From Nocardia blacklockiae (GTDB lineage Bacteria > Actinomycetota > Actinomycetes > Mycobacteriales > Mycobacteriaceae), in assembly GCF_015477355.1 (NCBI RefSeq), contig NZ_JADLRJ010000011.1, positions 62,001 to 126,000 on the forward strand: a stretch of DNA of 64,000 nt, written 5' to 3'. The notes below the pieces were generated by a model that saw only the letters and a program-made list of their open reading frames with translations, had not been told where the DNA came from and searched no databases. The position numbers and the translations under genes are program-made. Position 1 is the stretch's first letter, and each line of letters opens with the position of its first letter. Of the stretch, positions 16,667 to 25,567 are shown in pieces.

Positions 16667-18787
16667 CTAGCCGGCGGCCGATTCGGCCGTTTCCCGCACG
16701 GCCAGCACGAAGCGCAGCTCGCCCCGGCGGGCGACCGAGAGCTTGCGGTAGACCCGGGTCAGGTGCTGCTCGACCGTGCTGGTGGTGATGTCGAGGATGT
16801 CGGCGATCTCGCGGTTGCGTTTGCCGAGCGCGGCCAGTTCGGCCACCCGCCGCTCGGCGGGACTCAGCGCGTCGACGCGGCTGGGCGTGACCCGGACCCG
16901 CGGCGGCGGCACGGGGCTGCTCGGGGCGCGGTCGCCGCGCAGCCGGCGCACCAGGACCCCGGAACCGCACGCTTCGGCCAGCCGGACCGCCTCGCGCAGC
17001 AGGGGACGGGCCTTGTCGGTGTCGCCGATCGAGCGGTGCGCGCGCCCGAGTTCGCTGAGCGCGGTGGCCAATTCGAGCTCGTCGGCGCCCGACCGGGCCA
17101 CCGCGACCGCCCGGCGTAACAGCGGCACGCGGCGATGCGCGTCCCCGGTGGCGGCGAGCACGCGCAGCGACACCCCGCCGCTGTGATGGCGTTCGGGGCC
17201 GCCGATCAGCTCGAGATGCACGGTCGCCAGCGCCTGGGCGCGGCGGCGCTCGCCGAGTTCGAGATATGCCACCGCCATGTCGTTGCGCCAGGGCACCAGC
17301 CACGCGAAGTCCAAACCCCACTGCCGCATCAGGGTGCCGCACTGGCGGAAGTGCCGCAGCGCCTCCTCCGGCCGGCCGGCCGCCAGGCAGTGCTGACCGG
17401 AGGCCTGGAGATACGGCAGCGCGAAGCGGGATTCCAGCATCGCCCGCGGCACCGGCCGGCGCAGCTGGGCCGCCGCCTCGGTGTGGTTGCCCTGCGCGGT
17501 GAGCGCGCGCACCAGCACGGCGATCGGCCGGCCCGCCCACACCCCGAGATGTTCTGCCGGAACGAGATTCAACGCGAGCGTGGCGTTGTCGACGGCCGCG
17601 GTGAGGTGGCCGCGGCGCAGCAGGGTGTCCGCGCGCAGGGCGGCGAAGATCGAGCGCCAGGTGGGCGCGTGCCGGGCCTCGGCCTCGGCCAGCAGCGACG
17701 CGCACCAGGCGTCCGCGGTGTCGAGGCGGTCGGTGTGCACCAGGCAGTCGACGGCGGCGACCAGCACCTCGACGGTGTTGGGCCCGAGCCGGTGACAGGC
17801 CAGGATGCGCTGCGCCGCGGCGGCCAGGTCGGCCGGCGGATGCTGCACGGTCAGCGCGGTGAGCAGATCGGCCGCCTGCCGGTGCGGCGAGTCCCGGTCG
17901 GTGGCGCTGCTCGCCGCGATCCGGATCCGATCGGTGAACAACCGGCGATGGCGTTCCAGGTGGGCCGGATGGGTGTATCGCAGCCACGCGCACAGGAAGT
18001 CGACGCGCGGGCTGAAGGTGAGGGTGCCCGCCGGGCCGCGCTCCAGGCGGGCCAGCGCGTGGTCGGCGTGCTGTTCGTGGCCGTGCCACAGCATGTGCAG
18101 CACGGCCGCGGGTAGTTCGGCGTAGGGCACGCGGCCGGTGTAGAGCGCCGCCTTGAGCCGACCGAAATTGCGGGTGCGGGTCGACGGGTTGAGCCGCCAT
18201 TCGACCGACACCAGCCGGCCCGCGATGGCTGCACGACTGCCCGCCCGCCGGCTGGCCCGGTAAGCCAGCTCCAATTGCTTTGCGGCGCTGTCTATCTCGT
18301 CTTCCGCCAGGGCCTGGTCGGCCGAGGCCACCAGTACCTGGGCGGCCCAGGTACTGCGCGGGTCCCCGGACGCCACCAGTTGCGCGGCCACGACCGTGCA
18401 CGGAAACCCGTTGCGGTGCAACAACTCCGCGGCCCGGCCGTGCAGCTCGCGGCGCTGCTCGTCGGGCACGTCGCGCAGGATGCGCGCCGCGATCGCGGGA
18501 TGCGCGAAGCGCTCCTGTTCGGCCCAGCCGACCTCCGTGAAATCCGTGACGACCTGACGTATTCGATCCGGATCGAGCTCGGCCAGCGCGGCGGCCAGCG
18601 GCACGGTGGCGACACCTCCCAGCACCGCCAGCGCCGAGGCCGCGCGCAGCCGCTCCGGATCGCCGTCGTGTAGCAGGGAGGTGATTGTCTCGTCCCCGTC
18701 CGCTCGTCGCGGGCGCACGGCAAGTTGCTCGCGCGCACCGGCGACGACCGGCGTTCGGGCTCGGTCCCGAGCGACCGACCACTGCAT
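16667..18787 (-). CDS. LuxR-family (LAL-like) regulator lacking the ATPase domain
   Basis: A 706-residue regulator. The C-terminal 60 residues are a LuxR HTH (SPAERRVAELAALGKRNREI then ADILDITTSTVEQHLTRVYR). The bulk is TPR-like helical repeats as in LAL/MalT regulators. The N-terminus (TITSLLHDGDPERLRAASAL) corresponds to the region after the NB-ARC/STAND ATPase; no Walker A or B motif is present, so the ATP switch is missing. Start at 18787 with GGAG; a longer frame to 18868 adds only low-quality sequence. It sits beside the ole/nlt-like cluster on the strand of the ketosynthase genes and is its likely pathway regulator. Confidence 0.75.
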   Translation of the reverse strand: MQWSVARDRARTPVVAGAREQLAVRPRRADGDETITSLLHDGDPERLRAASALAVLGGVATVPLAAALAELDPDRIRQVVTDFTEVGWAEQERFAHPAIAARILRDVPDEQRRELHGRAAELLHRNGFPCTVVAAQLVASGDPRSTWAAQVLVASADQALAEDEIDSAAKQLELAYRASRRAGSRAAIAGRLVSVEWRLNPSTRTRNFGRLKAALYTGRVPYAELPAAVLHMLWHGHEQHADHALARLERGPAGTLTFSPRVDFLCAWLRYTHPAHLERHRRLFTDRIRIAASSATDRDSPHRQAADLLTALTVQHPPADLAAAAQRILACHRLGPNTVEVLVAAVDCLVHTDRLDTADAWCASLLAEAEARHAPTWRSIFAALRADTLLRRGHLTAAVDNATLALNLVPAEHLGVWAGRPIAVLVRALTAQGNHTEAAAQLRRPVPRAMLESRFALPYLQASGQHCLAAGRPEEALRHFRQCGTLMRQWGLDFAWLVPWRNDMAVAYLELGERRRAQALATVHLELIGGPERHHSGGVSLRVLAATGDAHRRVPLLRRAVAVARSGADELELATALSELGRAHRSIGDTDKARPLLREAVRLAEACGSGVLVRRLRGDRAPSSPVPPPRVRVTPSRVDALSPAERRVAELAALGKRNREIADILDITTSTVEQHLTRVYRKLSVARRGELRFVLAVRETAESAAG

Positions 18788-18984
18788 TCTCCAGTCCCTT
18801 CGTCGATCGGATGTGCCCGACTGAGGGAATGTCGGTCCGACCGGGACCTGGTGCAGGGGGAGCGGCATCGTTGCGGCGGTGGACGCCCGCGAGGGCGTCC
18901 GGATTCAGCCGGTGCACTGTTTATCGGCGTGCCGCCGAGGCTCTCGCCCACCCTGGCCGACGGCGGCTCACCGCGTGAATCATG

Positions 18985-19926
18985 CTACACGTCAATGTGT
19001 TTGGTCTGTAGCGAGACGGCACTACCGGTCGGTTCCAGTGGTTGCGGCCGGTACGCCAGACAGACCGCCGAGCTGTCGTCCGCGGCCAGGAAGAGCACCG
19101 CGCGCGCGGCGTCGAGCTGCCCGGCCGCGGCGGCGTTCAGGTAGGCGTGCACCGGCGCCGCGGTGTACGGATCGCCGAGCGCCGGGTCGACCCCGGCGAT
19201 CGCGGCCGAGGGCACACCCAGCCGATACGCCAGGCGCTCGCGAAAGCCGGGCTCGGGGGCCGGGGCCAGCAGCACGACGCTGCCGGTGGCGAAGTCGCCG
19301 CGGTCCAGCCCCTCGTCGGCGAGGCAGGCTTGCACCACCTCGGCGGCGTACGCCAGCGGGTCGCCGGTTCCGGTGCGCACCGACAGCGCCGAACGGCCGG
19401 CGGTGCCCGCGGCGGGCAGATCGACCCAGGCGGTCGGTTCGGCGGCCCCGTCGGTCTCCGCGGTGTGCGGGCGGCCGAACCCGCCCGCGCCCGGCGACGA
19501 GCGCAGCAGTACGGCCGCGCCCCCTGCGGTGTAGGGAAAGCCCTCGACCTCCCGTTCGACGGACGGATGCGCGTCACCCGCGACGATCAGCGCGTACTCG
19601 AACTCGCCGGAGCCGAGGAACGAATGCGTGGCCACCAGGGCGTGCACCAGGCCGCACGCGCCGTTCATCAGGTCGAACGAGAACGCCGGCACCCGCCCGG
19701 TCCGGTACTCCAGCCCGATCCCGAGCCGCTGCTGCAACAGCGCGGCGACCGCGGGTTCGGAGATGTTGCTGTCGCGGAAGACACCGGTATTGACGAGGAT
19801 GCCGATCTGGTCGGGGGAGACTCCGGCCTGCTCCAGGCAGGCCCGTCCGGCGCGGGTGGCCAGCTCGAAGTAACTGCCGGTGTCGGAGTCGACGCAGGTC
19901 GCGGCGGAAACGATGGCGGTGCTCAC
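18985..19926 (-). CDS. OleA-like ketosynthase III homologue supplying Glu, lacking Cys-His-Asn (NltB-like)
   Basis: A 313-residue thiolase-fold protein. GVFRDSNISEPAVAALLQQR aligns with the OleA segment carrying the catalytic Glu that reaches into the partner's active site (E57 here). At the nucleophile position, FDLMNGACG puts Ala90 where the partner has Cys; Cys91 is one residue off. I see no counterpart of the His or Asn. So it should be inactive alone and act as the Glu donor in a heterodimer with the preceding gene product, as described for NltA/NltB of nocardiolactone biosynthesis. It starts 3 bases after the stop of the Cys-type partner. Confidence 0.75.
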   Translation of the reverse strand: MSTAIVSAATCVDSDTGSYFELATRAGRACLEQAGVSPDQIGILVNTGVFRDSNISEPAVAALLQQRLGIGLEYRTGRVPAFSFDLMNGACGLVHALVATHSFLGSGEFEYALIVAGDAHPSVEREVEGFPYTAGGAAVLLRSSPGAGGFGRPHTAETDGAAEPTAWVDLPAAGTAGRSALSVRTGTGDPLAYAAEVVQACLADEGLDRGDFATGSVVLLAPAPEPGFRERLAYRLGVPSAAIAGVDPALGDPYTAAPVHAYLNAAAAGQLDAARAVLFLAADDSSAVCLAYRPQPLEPTGSAVSLQTKHIDV

Positions 19927-19929
19927 GAA

Positions 19930-20976
19930 TCAGGCCTCCAATCGGGAGATGGTCGCGGCGAGCTGGCCGGAGACGATGCCCGACGCCTCCGGGATCAACA
20001 GCACCTTCGACCCCGGCGGAATCCGTTGCTGGGCAAGGTGTTCGTGCAATACCAGGAAGTGCGAGGTGGAGGCGGTGTTGCCGTACTCGTCGAGGACGTT
20101 GAGCGCCTGCGGCATGGGCGTGTTGAAATGCTGGGCGGCGAGCTGGCTGATGTATTCGATCGCGGGCCCGCTGAACTGGTGGTGGATCCAGTAGTCGTAT
20201 TTCTCGCTCTCCCAGGTGCGTCCGGTCTCGGTCAGGAAGTCCGACATCCGCTCCAGCGCCTGCCGGTAGCGCTTCTCGCTGGCCAGTTGACGGTTGTCGG
20301 TGTACATCGCGATGCCGGTCGTCTTGTCGCTGGGCATGCCGAGGCAGAACTCGGCGCCGTAGGCGGCCGTGGTCAATTCGATGTAGTGGATCTCGTCGTT
20401 GTCGTCGCCGCGGTCGTCGACCACTACCGCCACCGCGGCGTCGCCGACGGTCAGCGCGGCGAACTGGGGGTCGTAGGGCTGGCTGATCTCGCGCACCGCA
20501 GTGTCGGCGATCGGCGTGATCTCCTCGCCGCTGACCACCAGCCCGTTGCGCACCACCCCGGCCTTGATCATCCGGTCCAGCACCAGCACCCCGGTCACCA
20601 TGCCGGCGCAGGCGTTGGAGAGGTCGAAGTGCAGCGCGTTGGTGGCGCCGATCGCGTTGCGCAGCATGAGCGCGAAAGACGGTGCGTAGCAATGCCGGCC
20701 GGGCCCGCGGAAGCGGGTGATCGACACCGAGATCACCACGTCGATCTCGTCGGCGCGGTAGTCGGAGTGCCGCAGGCAATCGTCGATCGCCTGCAGGGCC
20801 AGCTCGAACGACGATTCGTAGTCGTCCGGGTCGGAATTGTGGACGTGGCGATTCTTCACGCCCGTGATGCGTTCCAGATCCAGCGATCTCGGAACGGACA
20901 TGCTGGCGATCACGTCTTCGGTGGAGCGCACGGTGCTGGGTGTGTACGCACCCAGCGATTCGAAACGAGTACGCAT
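19930..20976 (-). CDS. OleA-like ketosynthase III, catalytic subunit (NltA-like)
   Basis: A 348-residue KAS III/OleA-family enzyme, predicted to join two acyl thioesters head-to-head (Claisen) into a 2-alkyl-3-ketoacid. The triad is complete: Cys123 in FDLSNACAGM, His266 in WIHHQFSG, Asn300 in EYGNTASTSH. The OleA Glu region reads RFRGPGRHCYAPSFALML, with no Glu. The neighbouring subunit supplies a Glu at that place, so the two genes encode a complementary pair. Start at 20976 opens a 513-base divergent promoter region with the ligase gene. Confidence 0.8.
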   Translation of the reverse strand: MRTRFESLGAYTPSTVRSTEDVIASMSVPRSLDLERITGVKNRHVHNSDPDDYESSFELALQAIDDCLRHSDYRADEIDVVISVSITRFRGPGRHCYAPSFALMLRNAIGATNALHFDLSNACAGMVTGVLVLDRMIKAGVVRNGLVVSGEEITPIADTAVREISQPYDPQFAALTVGDAAVAVVVDDRGDDNDEIHYIELTTAAYGAEFCLGMPSDKTTGIAMYTDNRQLASEKRYRQALERMSDFLTETGRTWESEKYDYWIHHQFSGPAIEYISQLAAQHFNTPMPQALNVLDEYGNTASTSHFLVLHEHLAQQRIPPGSKVLLIPEASGIVSGQLAATISRLEA

Positions 20977-21489
20977 GGCCCCCTACTCTCAGGATTGTTC
21001 GCGAATGCGGTCGAATTCTGGTGCGGCGAAAGGGTATTCGGCAGAAATTCCGATACCGGGTGCCGTCGTTGTCCAGTAGCCCCGATGCCGAACCCGACGT
21101 TACCAGGGGCAACCCGCCCGGCAGGCGGACGAGGACCGGCCCGAACCGCCTCGTAACAGGTACTTTTCCCGTCCGGCGGCTCAAAAGACTAGGTAGGCGG
21201 CGGCCGCCGGGCACCGCGCGGCTAGTTGGTCATAGGGGTTCGTAGGGGTTTCCTCGGAACCTGTTACGGTACCTCGGGACACACGTAAACTACGGTGGTA
21301 CAACGGTTTTGGCGATCTCACCCCGGTGGCGCCCCGATGCGCTGTGCGGTAGCCTCACCGATATCTTTCTCGCATTCCGCGACAATTTCAGGGGGCCACT
21401 GTGCCGAAATGTGAATTCCCCATTCCCGCGTTCGCGAATCTCGCACCGGTGCGAATATCGCTGCGCGCGAACCGGAACGAGGAGCGGAG
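20977..21489. promoter_or_regulatory. divergent promoter region of the ole/nlt-like cluster
   Basis: A 513-base gene-free region. It holds two direct repeats TAGGGGTT at 21233-21240 and 21243-21250 (10-base period, one helical turn), reminiscent of the direct sites used by MalT/LAL regulators. It also holds the 9-base inverted pair GTAACAGGT (21153-21161) and ACCTGTTAC (21259-21267), about 100 bases apart. Either could be an operator for the adjacent LuxR-type protein. No promoter hexamers are clear. Confidence 0.45.
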
Positions 21490-23166
21490 GTGACCACCGC
21501 GGTCTACTGGCGCGCGCTCGACCGGTTCCGCGAAATCGTTGCGGCACATCCGGATCGGGAGGCGGTGATCCATCCGGTCGGCACCACCGCCGCGGGCCTG
21601 CCGGACTACCGGCAGCTGACCTACGCCGAACTCGACGACTGGTCCGAGGCCATCGCCGAGAGGTTCGGCGCCGCGGGCGTCACGCACGGCACCCGCACCA
21701 TCGTGCTGGTCACCCCCGGCCCGGAGCTGTACGCCGTGCTCTACGGCCTGTTCAAGATCGGCGCGGTGCCGGTGGTCATCGATCCCGGTATGGGACTGCG
21801 CAAGATGCTGCGCTGCCTGCAGGCCGCCGACGCCGAGGCGTTCGTCGGCGTCCCGCAGGCGCAGGCCGTGCGCGTGGTGTTCCGGCCCTACTTCCGCAAG
21901 GTGCGCCTCGCGGTCACCGTCGGCAGCCGCTGGTTCTGGTGCGGGCCCACGCTCGACGGCTGGGGCCGCAAGCCCACGGGCCGGGCGCCGCACCGCACGC
22001 CCGCGCCGGACGACGATCCGCTGCTGATCGCCTACACCACCGGCAGCACCGGGCCCGCGAAGGCGGTGGTGCTCACGCACGGGAACATCAGCGCGATGAT
22101 CGACCAGGTCGACGACGCGCGCGAACGCATCCCGCCGGGCACCTCCCTGATCACCGCACCCGTGGCCGGCATCCTCGAATTGCTGATGGGCGCGCGCTGC
22201 GTGCTGCCGCCGCTGATCCCGTCGCAGGTCGGTTCCACCGATCCGGCGCACGTGGTGGACGCGGTGAACCGCTTCGGGGTGCGCACCATGTTCGCCTCGC
22301 CCGCCGTGCTGATCCCGCTGCTGCGCCACGTGGAGGAACGCGGTGTGGCGCTGCCGAGCCTGCAGAGCATCTATTCGGGCGGGGCGCCGGTGCCGGACTG
22401 GTGCATCGCGGGCCTGCGCCGGGTGCTGTCGGAGGAGGTGCGGGTGTACGCCGGGTACGGCGCCACCGAGGCACTGCCGATGTCGACGATCGAATCGCGG
22501 GAACTGCTGGGCGGTCTGGTCGAGCGCGCGCACCGCGGGGACGGCGTGTGCGTGGGCCGCCCGGCGAAGGACGTCCGCGCGCGGATCGTCGCGATCACCG
22601 ACGATCCGCTGCCGACCTGGGCCGACGTGCGCGCTCGCGAGAGCGAGCTGGCGGGCACGCGCGGCATCGGGGAACTCGTGGTGTCCGGGCCGAACGTCAG
22701 CACTCGCTACCTCTGGCCGGAGGCGGCCAACACGATCGGCAAGATCGCCGACGGAGCGGCCGTCTGGCACCGCACCGGGGACCTCGCGCGGATCGACGAG
22801 GAGGGGCGAATCTGGTTCTGCGGGCGCAAGAGTCAGCGCGTGCACACCGCCGACGGGCCGCTGTTCACCGTGCAGATCGAGCAGGTGTTCAACACGGTGC
22901 CCGGGGTGGCGCGCACCGCGCTGGTCGGGGTGGGCGCCCGCGGCGCGCAGCAGCCGGTGCTGTGCGTGGAGTTGGCGCCCGGTGCGGACGAGGCGCGCGT
23001 CGCGGACGAATTGGCAAAGCGGCGAAGCGAATTCGACGTCGCGACACCGGTGACGGAATTCCTGTTCCACCCGGGCTTCCCGGTCGACATCCGGCACAAC
23101 GCGAAGATCGGTCGCGAAAAGCTGGCGGTGTGGGCGGGGCGCGAGCTACGGAAGGAGAGATCATGA
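21490..23166 (+). CDS. OleC-like AMP-dependent ligase (beta-lactone synthetase type)
   Basis: A 558-residue ANL-superfamily enzyme. Adenylation motifs: the P-loop AYTTGSTGPAKAVVLTHGN, VYAGYGATEALPMS, and the hinge HRTGDLARIDEEGRIWFCGR. Sequence and setting match OleC/NltC proteins, which activate 2-alkyl-3-hydroxyacids with ATP and close the beta-lactone, rather than fatty acyl-CoA ligases. Start is a GTG with GAGGAGCGGAG upstream. It is the first gene of the plus-strand arm and overlaps the next gene by ATGA. The distinction from an acyl-CoA ligase rests mainly on context. Confidence 0.8.
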   Translation: MTTAVYWRALDRFREIVAAHPDREAVIHPVGTTAAGLPDYRQLTYAELDDWSEAIAERFGAAGVTHGTRTIVLVTPGPELYAVLYGLFKIGAVPVVIDPGMGLRKMLRCLQAADAEAFVGVPQAQAVRVVFRPYFRKVRLAVTVGSRWFWCGPTLDGWGRKPTGRAPHRTPAPDDDPLLIAYTTGSTGPAKAVVLTHGNISAMIDQVDDARERIPPGTSLITAPVAGILELLMGARCVLPPLIPSQVGSTDPAHVVDAVNRFGVRTMFASPAVLIPLLRHVEERGVALPSLQSIYSGGAPVPDWCIAGLRRVLSEEVRVYAGYGATEALPMSTIESRELLGGLVERAHRGDGVCVGRPAKDVRARIVAITDDPLPTWADVRARESELAGTRGIGELVVSGPNVSTRYLWPEAANTIGKIADGAAVWHRTGDLARIDEEGRIWFCGRKSQRVHTADGPLFTVQIEQVFNTVPGVARTALVGVGARGAQQPVLCVELAPGADEARVADELAKRRSEFDVATPVTEFLFHPGFPVDIRHNAKIGREKLAVWAGRELRKERS

Positions 23167-23435
23167 AAATCTTTGTGCTCCGGGCCATTCCGGTGCTCGG
23201 CTGGCTGTATCTGGTGGTGGGCCTGGCGGCCGCGCTGACCGGGCGCGCGCCCGCCAGCCGGGCGCTGCGCACACTGTGGTGGGCCGACATGTTCCTCAGC
23301 ACGGTCGGCCACGCCGCGCAGATCCCGGTCGCGCTGGCCGCCGACGAACTCGCCAGCCGGCCGCGGCTGGAGACCGTGGCGATGACCCAGATCTTCGGCC
23401 TGACCTGGTGGCGCACCCGGCCGCGTTCCGACTAG
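23163..23435 (+). CDS. small membrane protein within the ole/nlt-like cluster
   Basis: A 90-residue protein with about two membrane helices (FVLRAIPVLGWLYLVVGLAA and TLWWADMFLSTVGHAAQIPV), then a short basic tail. It is translationally coupled to the ligase gene (ATGA) and 25 bases before the reductase gene, so it belongs to the operon. No counterpart is part of the classical oleABCD set as I know it. It could anchor the enzymes to the membrane, or be unrelated. No family recognised. Confidence 0.65.
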   Translation: MKIFVLRAIPVLGWLYLVVGLAAALTGRAPASRALRTLWWADMFLSTVGHAAQIPVALAADELASRPRLETVAMTQIFGLTWWRTRPRSD

Positions 23436-23460
23436 TACGACCACAGATTCGGGAGGTGCG

Positions 23461-24492
23461 ATGAAGGCATTGGTGACCGGGGCATCCGGATTCCTGGGCG
23501 GCGCGCTGGTGCGGCGGCTGGTCCGCGACGGCGACTACGAGGTCTCGATCCTGGTGCGGCCCACCAGCAACCTGCGCGACCTCGGCGACGCGGCCGCGCG
23601 GGTACGCGTCGTGACCGGCGACCTGACCGACCCGGCGTCGCTCGAACACGCGGCGACGGGGGTCGACGTCGTATTCCACAGTGCCGCAAGGGTGGACGAG
23701 CGCGGCACCCGCGAGCAGTTCTGGATCGAGAACGTCCGCGCGACCGAACGGCTGCTGGCGGCGGCCCGCGCGGGCGGCGCGTCGCGGTTCGTGTTCATCT
23801 CCAGCCCCAGCGCGCTCATGGAACGCGACGGTGGCGACCAGGTCGACATCGACGAGTCGGTGCCGTACCCGCGGCACTACCTGAACCACTACTGCGAGAC
23901 CAAGGCCGCCGCCGAGCGGCTGGTGCTGGCGGCGAACGCGCCCGGCTTCACCACCTGCGCCCTGCGGCCGCGAGCGATCTGGGGCGCGGGCGACCGGTCC
24001 GGTCCGATCGTGCGACTGCTGGAGCGGGCGGCGGCGGGCACGCTGCCCGATCTGTCGTTCGGGCGGGACGTGTACGCGTCGCTGTGCCATGTCGACAACA
24101 TCGTCGACGCCTGCGTCAAGGCGGCGGCGGCCGAAAACGTCGGGGGGAAGGCGTATTTCATCGCCGACGCCGAGCGTACCGACGTCTGGCGGTTCCTCGC
24201 GCAGGTTGCGGGCGAGATGGGGTACCGGCCGCCGTCGCGGAAGCTGGACCCGCGAGTGGTCGGGCTGATCGTCGGGGTGATCGAAACGCTCAGGCGCGTA
24301 CCGTTCGTCGCCGCGCGGTGGACGCCGCCGCTGTCGCGGTACACGGTGGCCGTGATGACGCGCACCGGGACCTACGACGTCGGTGCCGCGGCGCGGGACC
24401 TCGGGTATCGGCCGATCATGGACCGGGACAGGGGGATGGCCGAGTTACAGAAGTGGTTGCGCAGCCAGCAGGTGCTGCCCGAACCTGCCTAG
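23461..24492 (+). CDS. OleD-like NAD(P)-dependent reductase (extended SDR)
   Basis: A 343-residue extended short-chain dehydrogenase of the 3-beta-HSD/epimerase type. The cofactor motif is VTGASGFLGG; the catalytic pair is Tyr144 and Lys148 in YCETK; FISSPS supplies the Ser. OleD and NltD reduce the 2-alkyl-3-ketoacid made by the condensing enzyme to the 3-hydroxyacid. GGGAGGTGCG precedes the ATG. Context assigns the substrate class; the sequence alone only gives the SDR fold. Confidence 0.8.
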   Translation: MKALVTGASGFLGGALVRRLVRDGDYEVSILVRPTSNLRDLGDAAARVRVVTGDLTDPASLEHAATGVDVVFHSAARVDERGTREQFWIENVRATERLLAAARAGGASRFVFISSPSALMERDGGDQVDIDESVPYPRHYLNHYCETKAAAERLVLAANAPGFTTCALRPRAIWGAGDRSGPIVRLLERAAAGTLPDLSFGRDVYASLCHVDNIVDACVKAAAAENVGGKAYFIADAERTDVWRFLAQVAGEMGYRPPSRKLDPRVVGLIVGVIETLRRVPFVAARWTPPLSRYTVAVMTRTGTYDVGAAARDLGYRPIMDRDRGMAELQKWLRSQQVLPEPA

Positions 24493-24736
24493 CGGGCATG
24501 GAGGCGCGGGTGTGCCAGTGTCGTTGACGTGACAGGGCTGCCGTCGCGGCGGCCCGCACCGCTCTGACCAGCGGTTCAGGATCGCTGCCCCGGTTTGATG
24601 GGGCATGCGGTCTTCTTGTGTTACGTACGGTACCGGCTAGTATGGGTGGCGCTGCCGTGCGCGGGGTATGTCGGATGCGACGGCCTGCGGCCGAAAGAGG
24701 CAGTGCCGCTCCGCTACTCAACGAGGAGAGCGCCCG

Positions 24737-25567
24737 ATGCCGGTGTTCGATTATCACGGCGTATCCATCTCATACGACCACGCCGGGTCGGGTGATCCGA
24801 TCCTTTTCCTGCACAACATCGGCGGTGACCGCACCATCTGGGCCGAGCAGTTCCGCGCCTTGCGGCACGGGCACTCCGTCTACGCGCTGGACCTGCTGGG
24901 TTTCGGCGACTCCGAGATTCCGGAGCGCGGGTACACCGTCGACAACTATCTGCGGCTGGTGTCGGAGTTCGTCGCGGCGCACGGGCTGCGCGACATCACG
25001 CTGGTAGGGCACTGCTTCGGCAGTGCGCTGTCGCTGCTGTACGCGAAGCGCAATCCGCAGCGTGTGCGGGCGCTGGTGCTCAGCAGCCCGCTCACCGCCG
25101 CCACACTGCGCCCCACGCCGACCGGGTGGACGGCACGCGCGGCCCGGCACGTCCGGTTCGACACGCTGGCCGGGCTCACCCGGCTGCCGGGTGTGGCCGC
25201 CGGGTGGGTGGTGCGCGAGCAGCTCGGTTCGGTCGGGCGCGGGGCGGATGCGGAGTATGTCGCGAATCTGCGTCGTCGCTGGTCGGAGCCGCGGCGTCTG
25301 CTGCCCGCGGCCGCGATCGCCCGCGACCTGCACCGCCTCGGCGAACTCGACCGCTTCCGCCCCGGCCCCACGTTCCCGCCGATCACCACGATCTGGGGCG
25401 AGCAGAACCGCATCCTCTCACCCGCGGCCGGCGCCCGCCTCAACGAAACGCTCAATCCGGTACAGGCACTGACCGTCCCGTCCTGCGGCCACCTGGTGAT
25501 GCTGGAGTCGCCGGACACCGTCACCGGCGCGATCCGCACCGCCACCGCCGCCGCGCTCGCCAGCTGA
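24737..25567 (+). CDS. alpha/beta hydrolase with Cys nucleophile, OleB-like position
   Basis: A 276-residue alpha/beta-hydrolase fold protein. The nucleophile elbow is VGHCFGSALS, so Cys93 replaces the usual Ser or Asp. The His is in PSCGHLVMLESPD. The usual acid position reads WGEQNRILSP, with Asn instead of Asp. OleB, which decarboxylates beta-lactones to olefins, has an Asp nucleophile, so this is not a standard OleB. Cys enzymes of this fold act as thioesterase/acyltransferases or dienelactone hydrolases. It may hydrolyse or transfer from a beta-lactone or thioester. ATG at 24737 with GAGGAGAG; 244 bases after oleD. Confidence 0.75.
   Translation: MPVFDYHGVSISYDHAGSGDPILFLHNIGGDRTIWAEQFRALRHGHSVYALDLLGFGDSEIPERGYTVDNYLRLVSEFVAAHGLRDITLVGHCFGSALSLLYAKRNPQRVRALVLSSPLTAATLRPTPTGWTARAARHVRFDTLAGLTRLPGVAAGWVVREQLGSVGRGADAEYVANLRRRWSEPRRLLPAAAIARDLHRLGELDRFRPGPTFPPITTIWGEQNRILSPAAGARLNETLNPVQALTVPSCGHLVMLESPDTVTGAIRTATAAALAS

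Noticed and set aside
16578-18917. 779-residue minus-strand frame over the LuxR-type gene
   Set aside because: Arg/Pro-rich shadow in another frame; the LuxR frame carries a clear HTH and TPR composition.
24737-25567. Standard OleB or haloalkane dehalogenase call
   Set aside because: Nucleophile is Cys, not Asp, and the acid position is Asn; only the fold and position agree.
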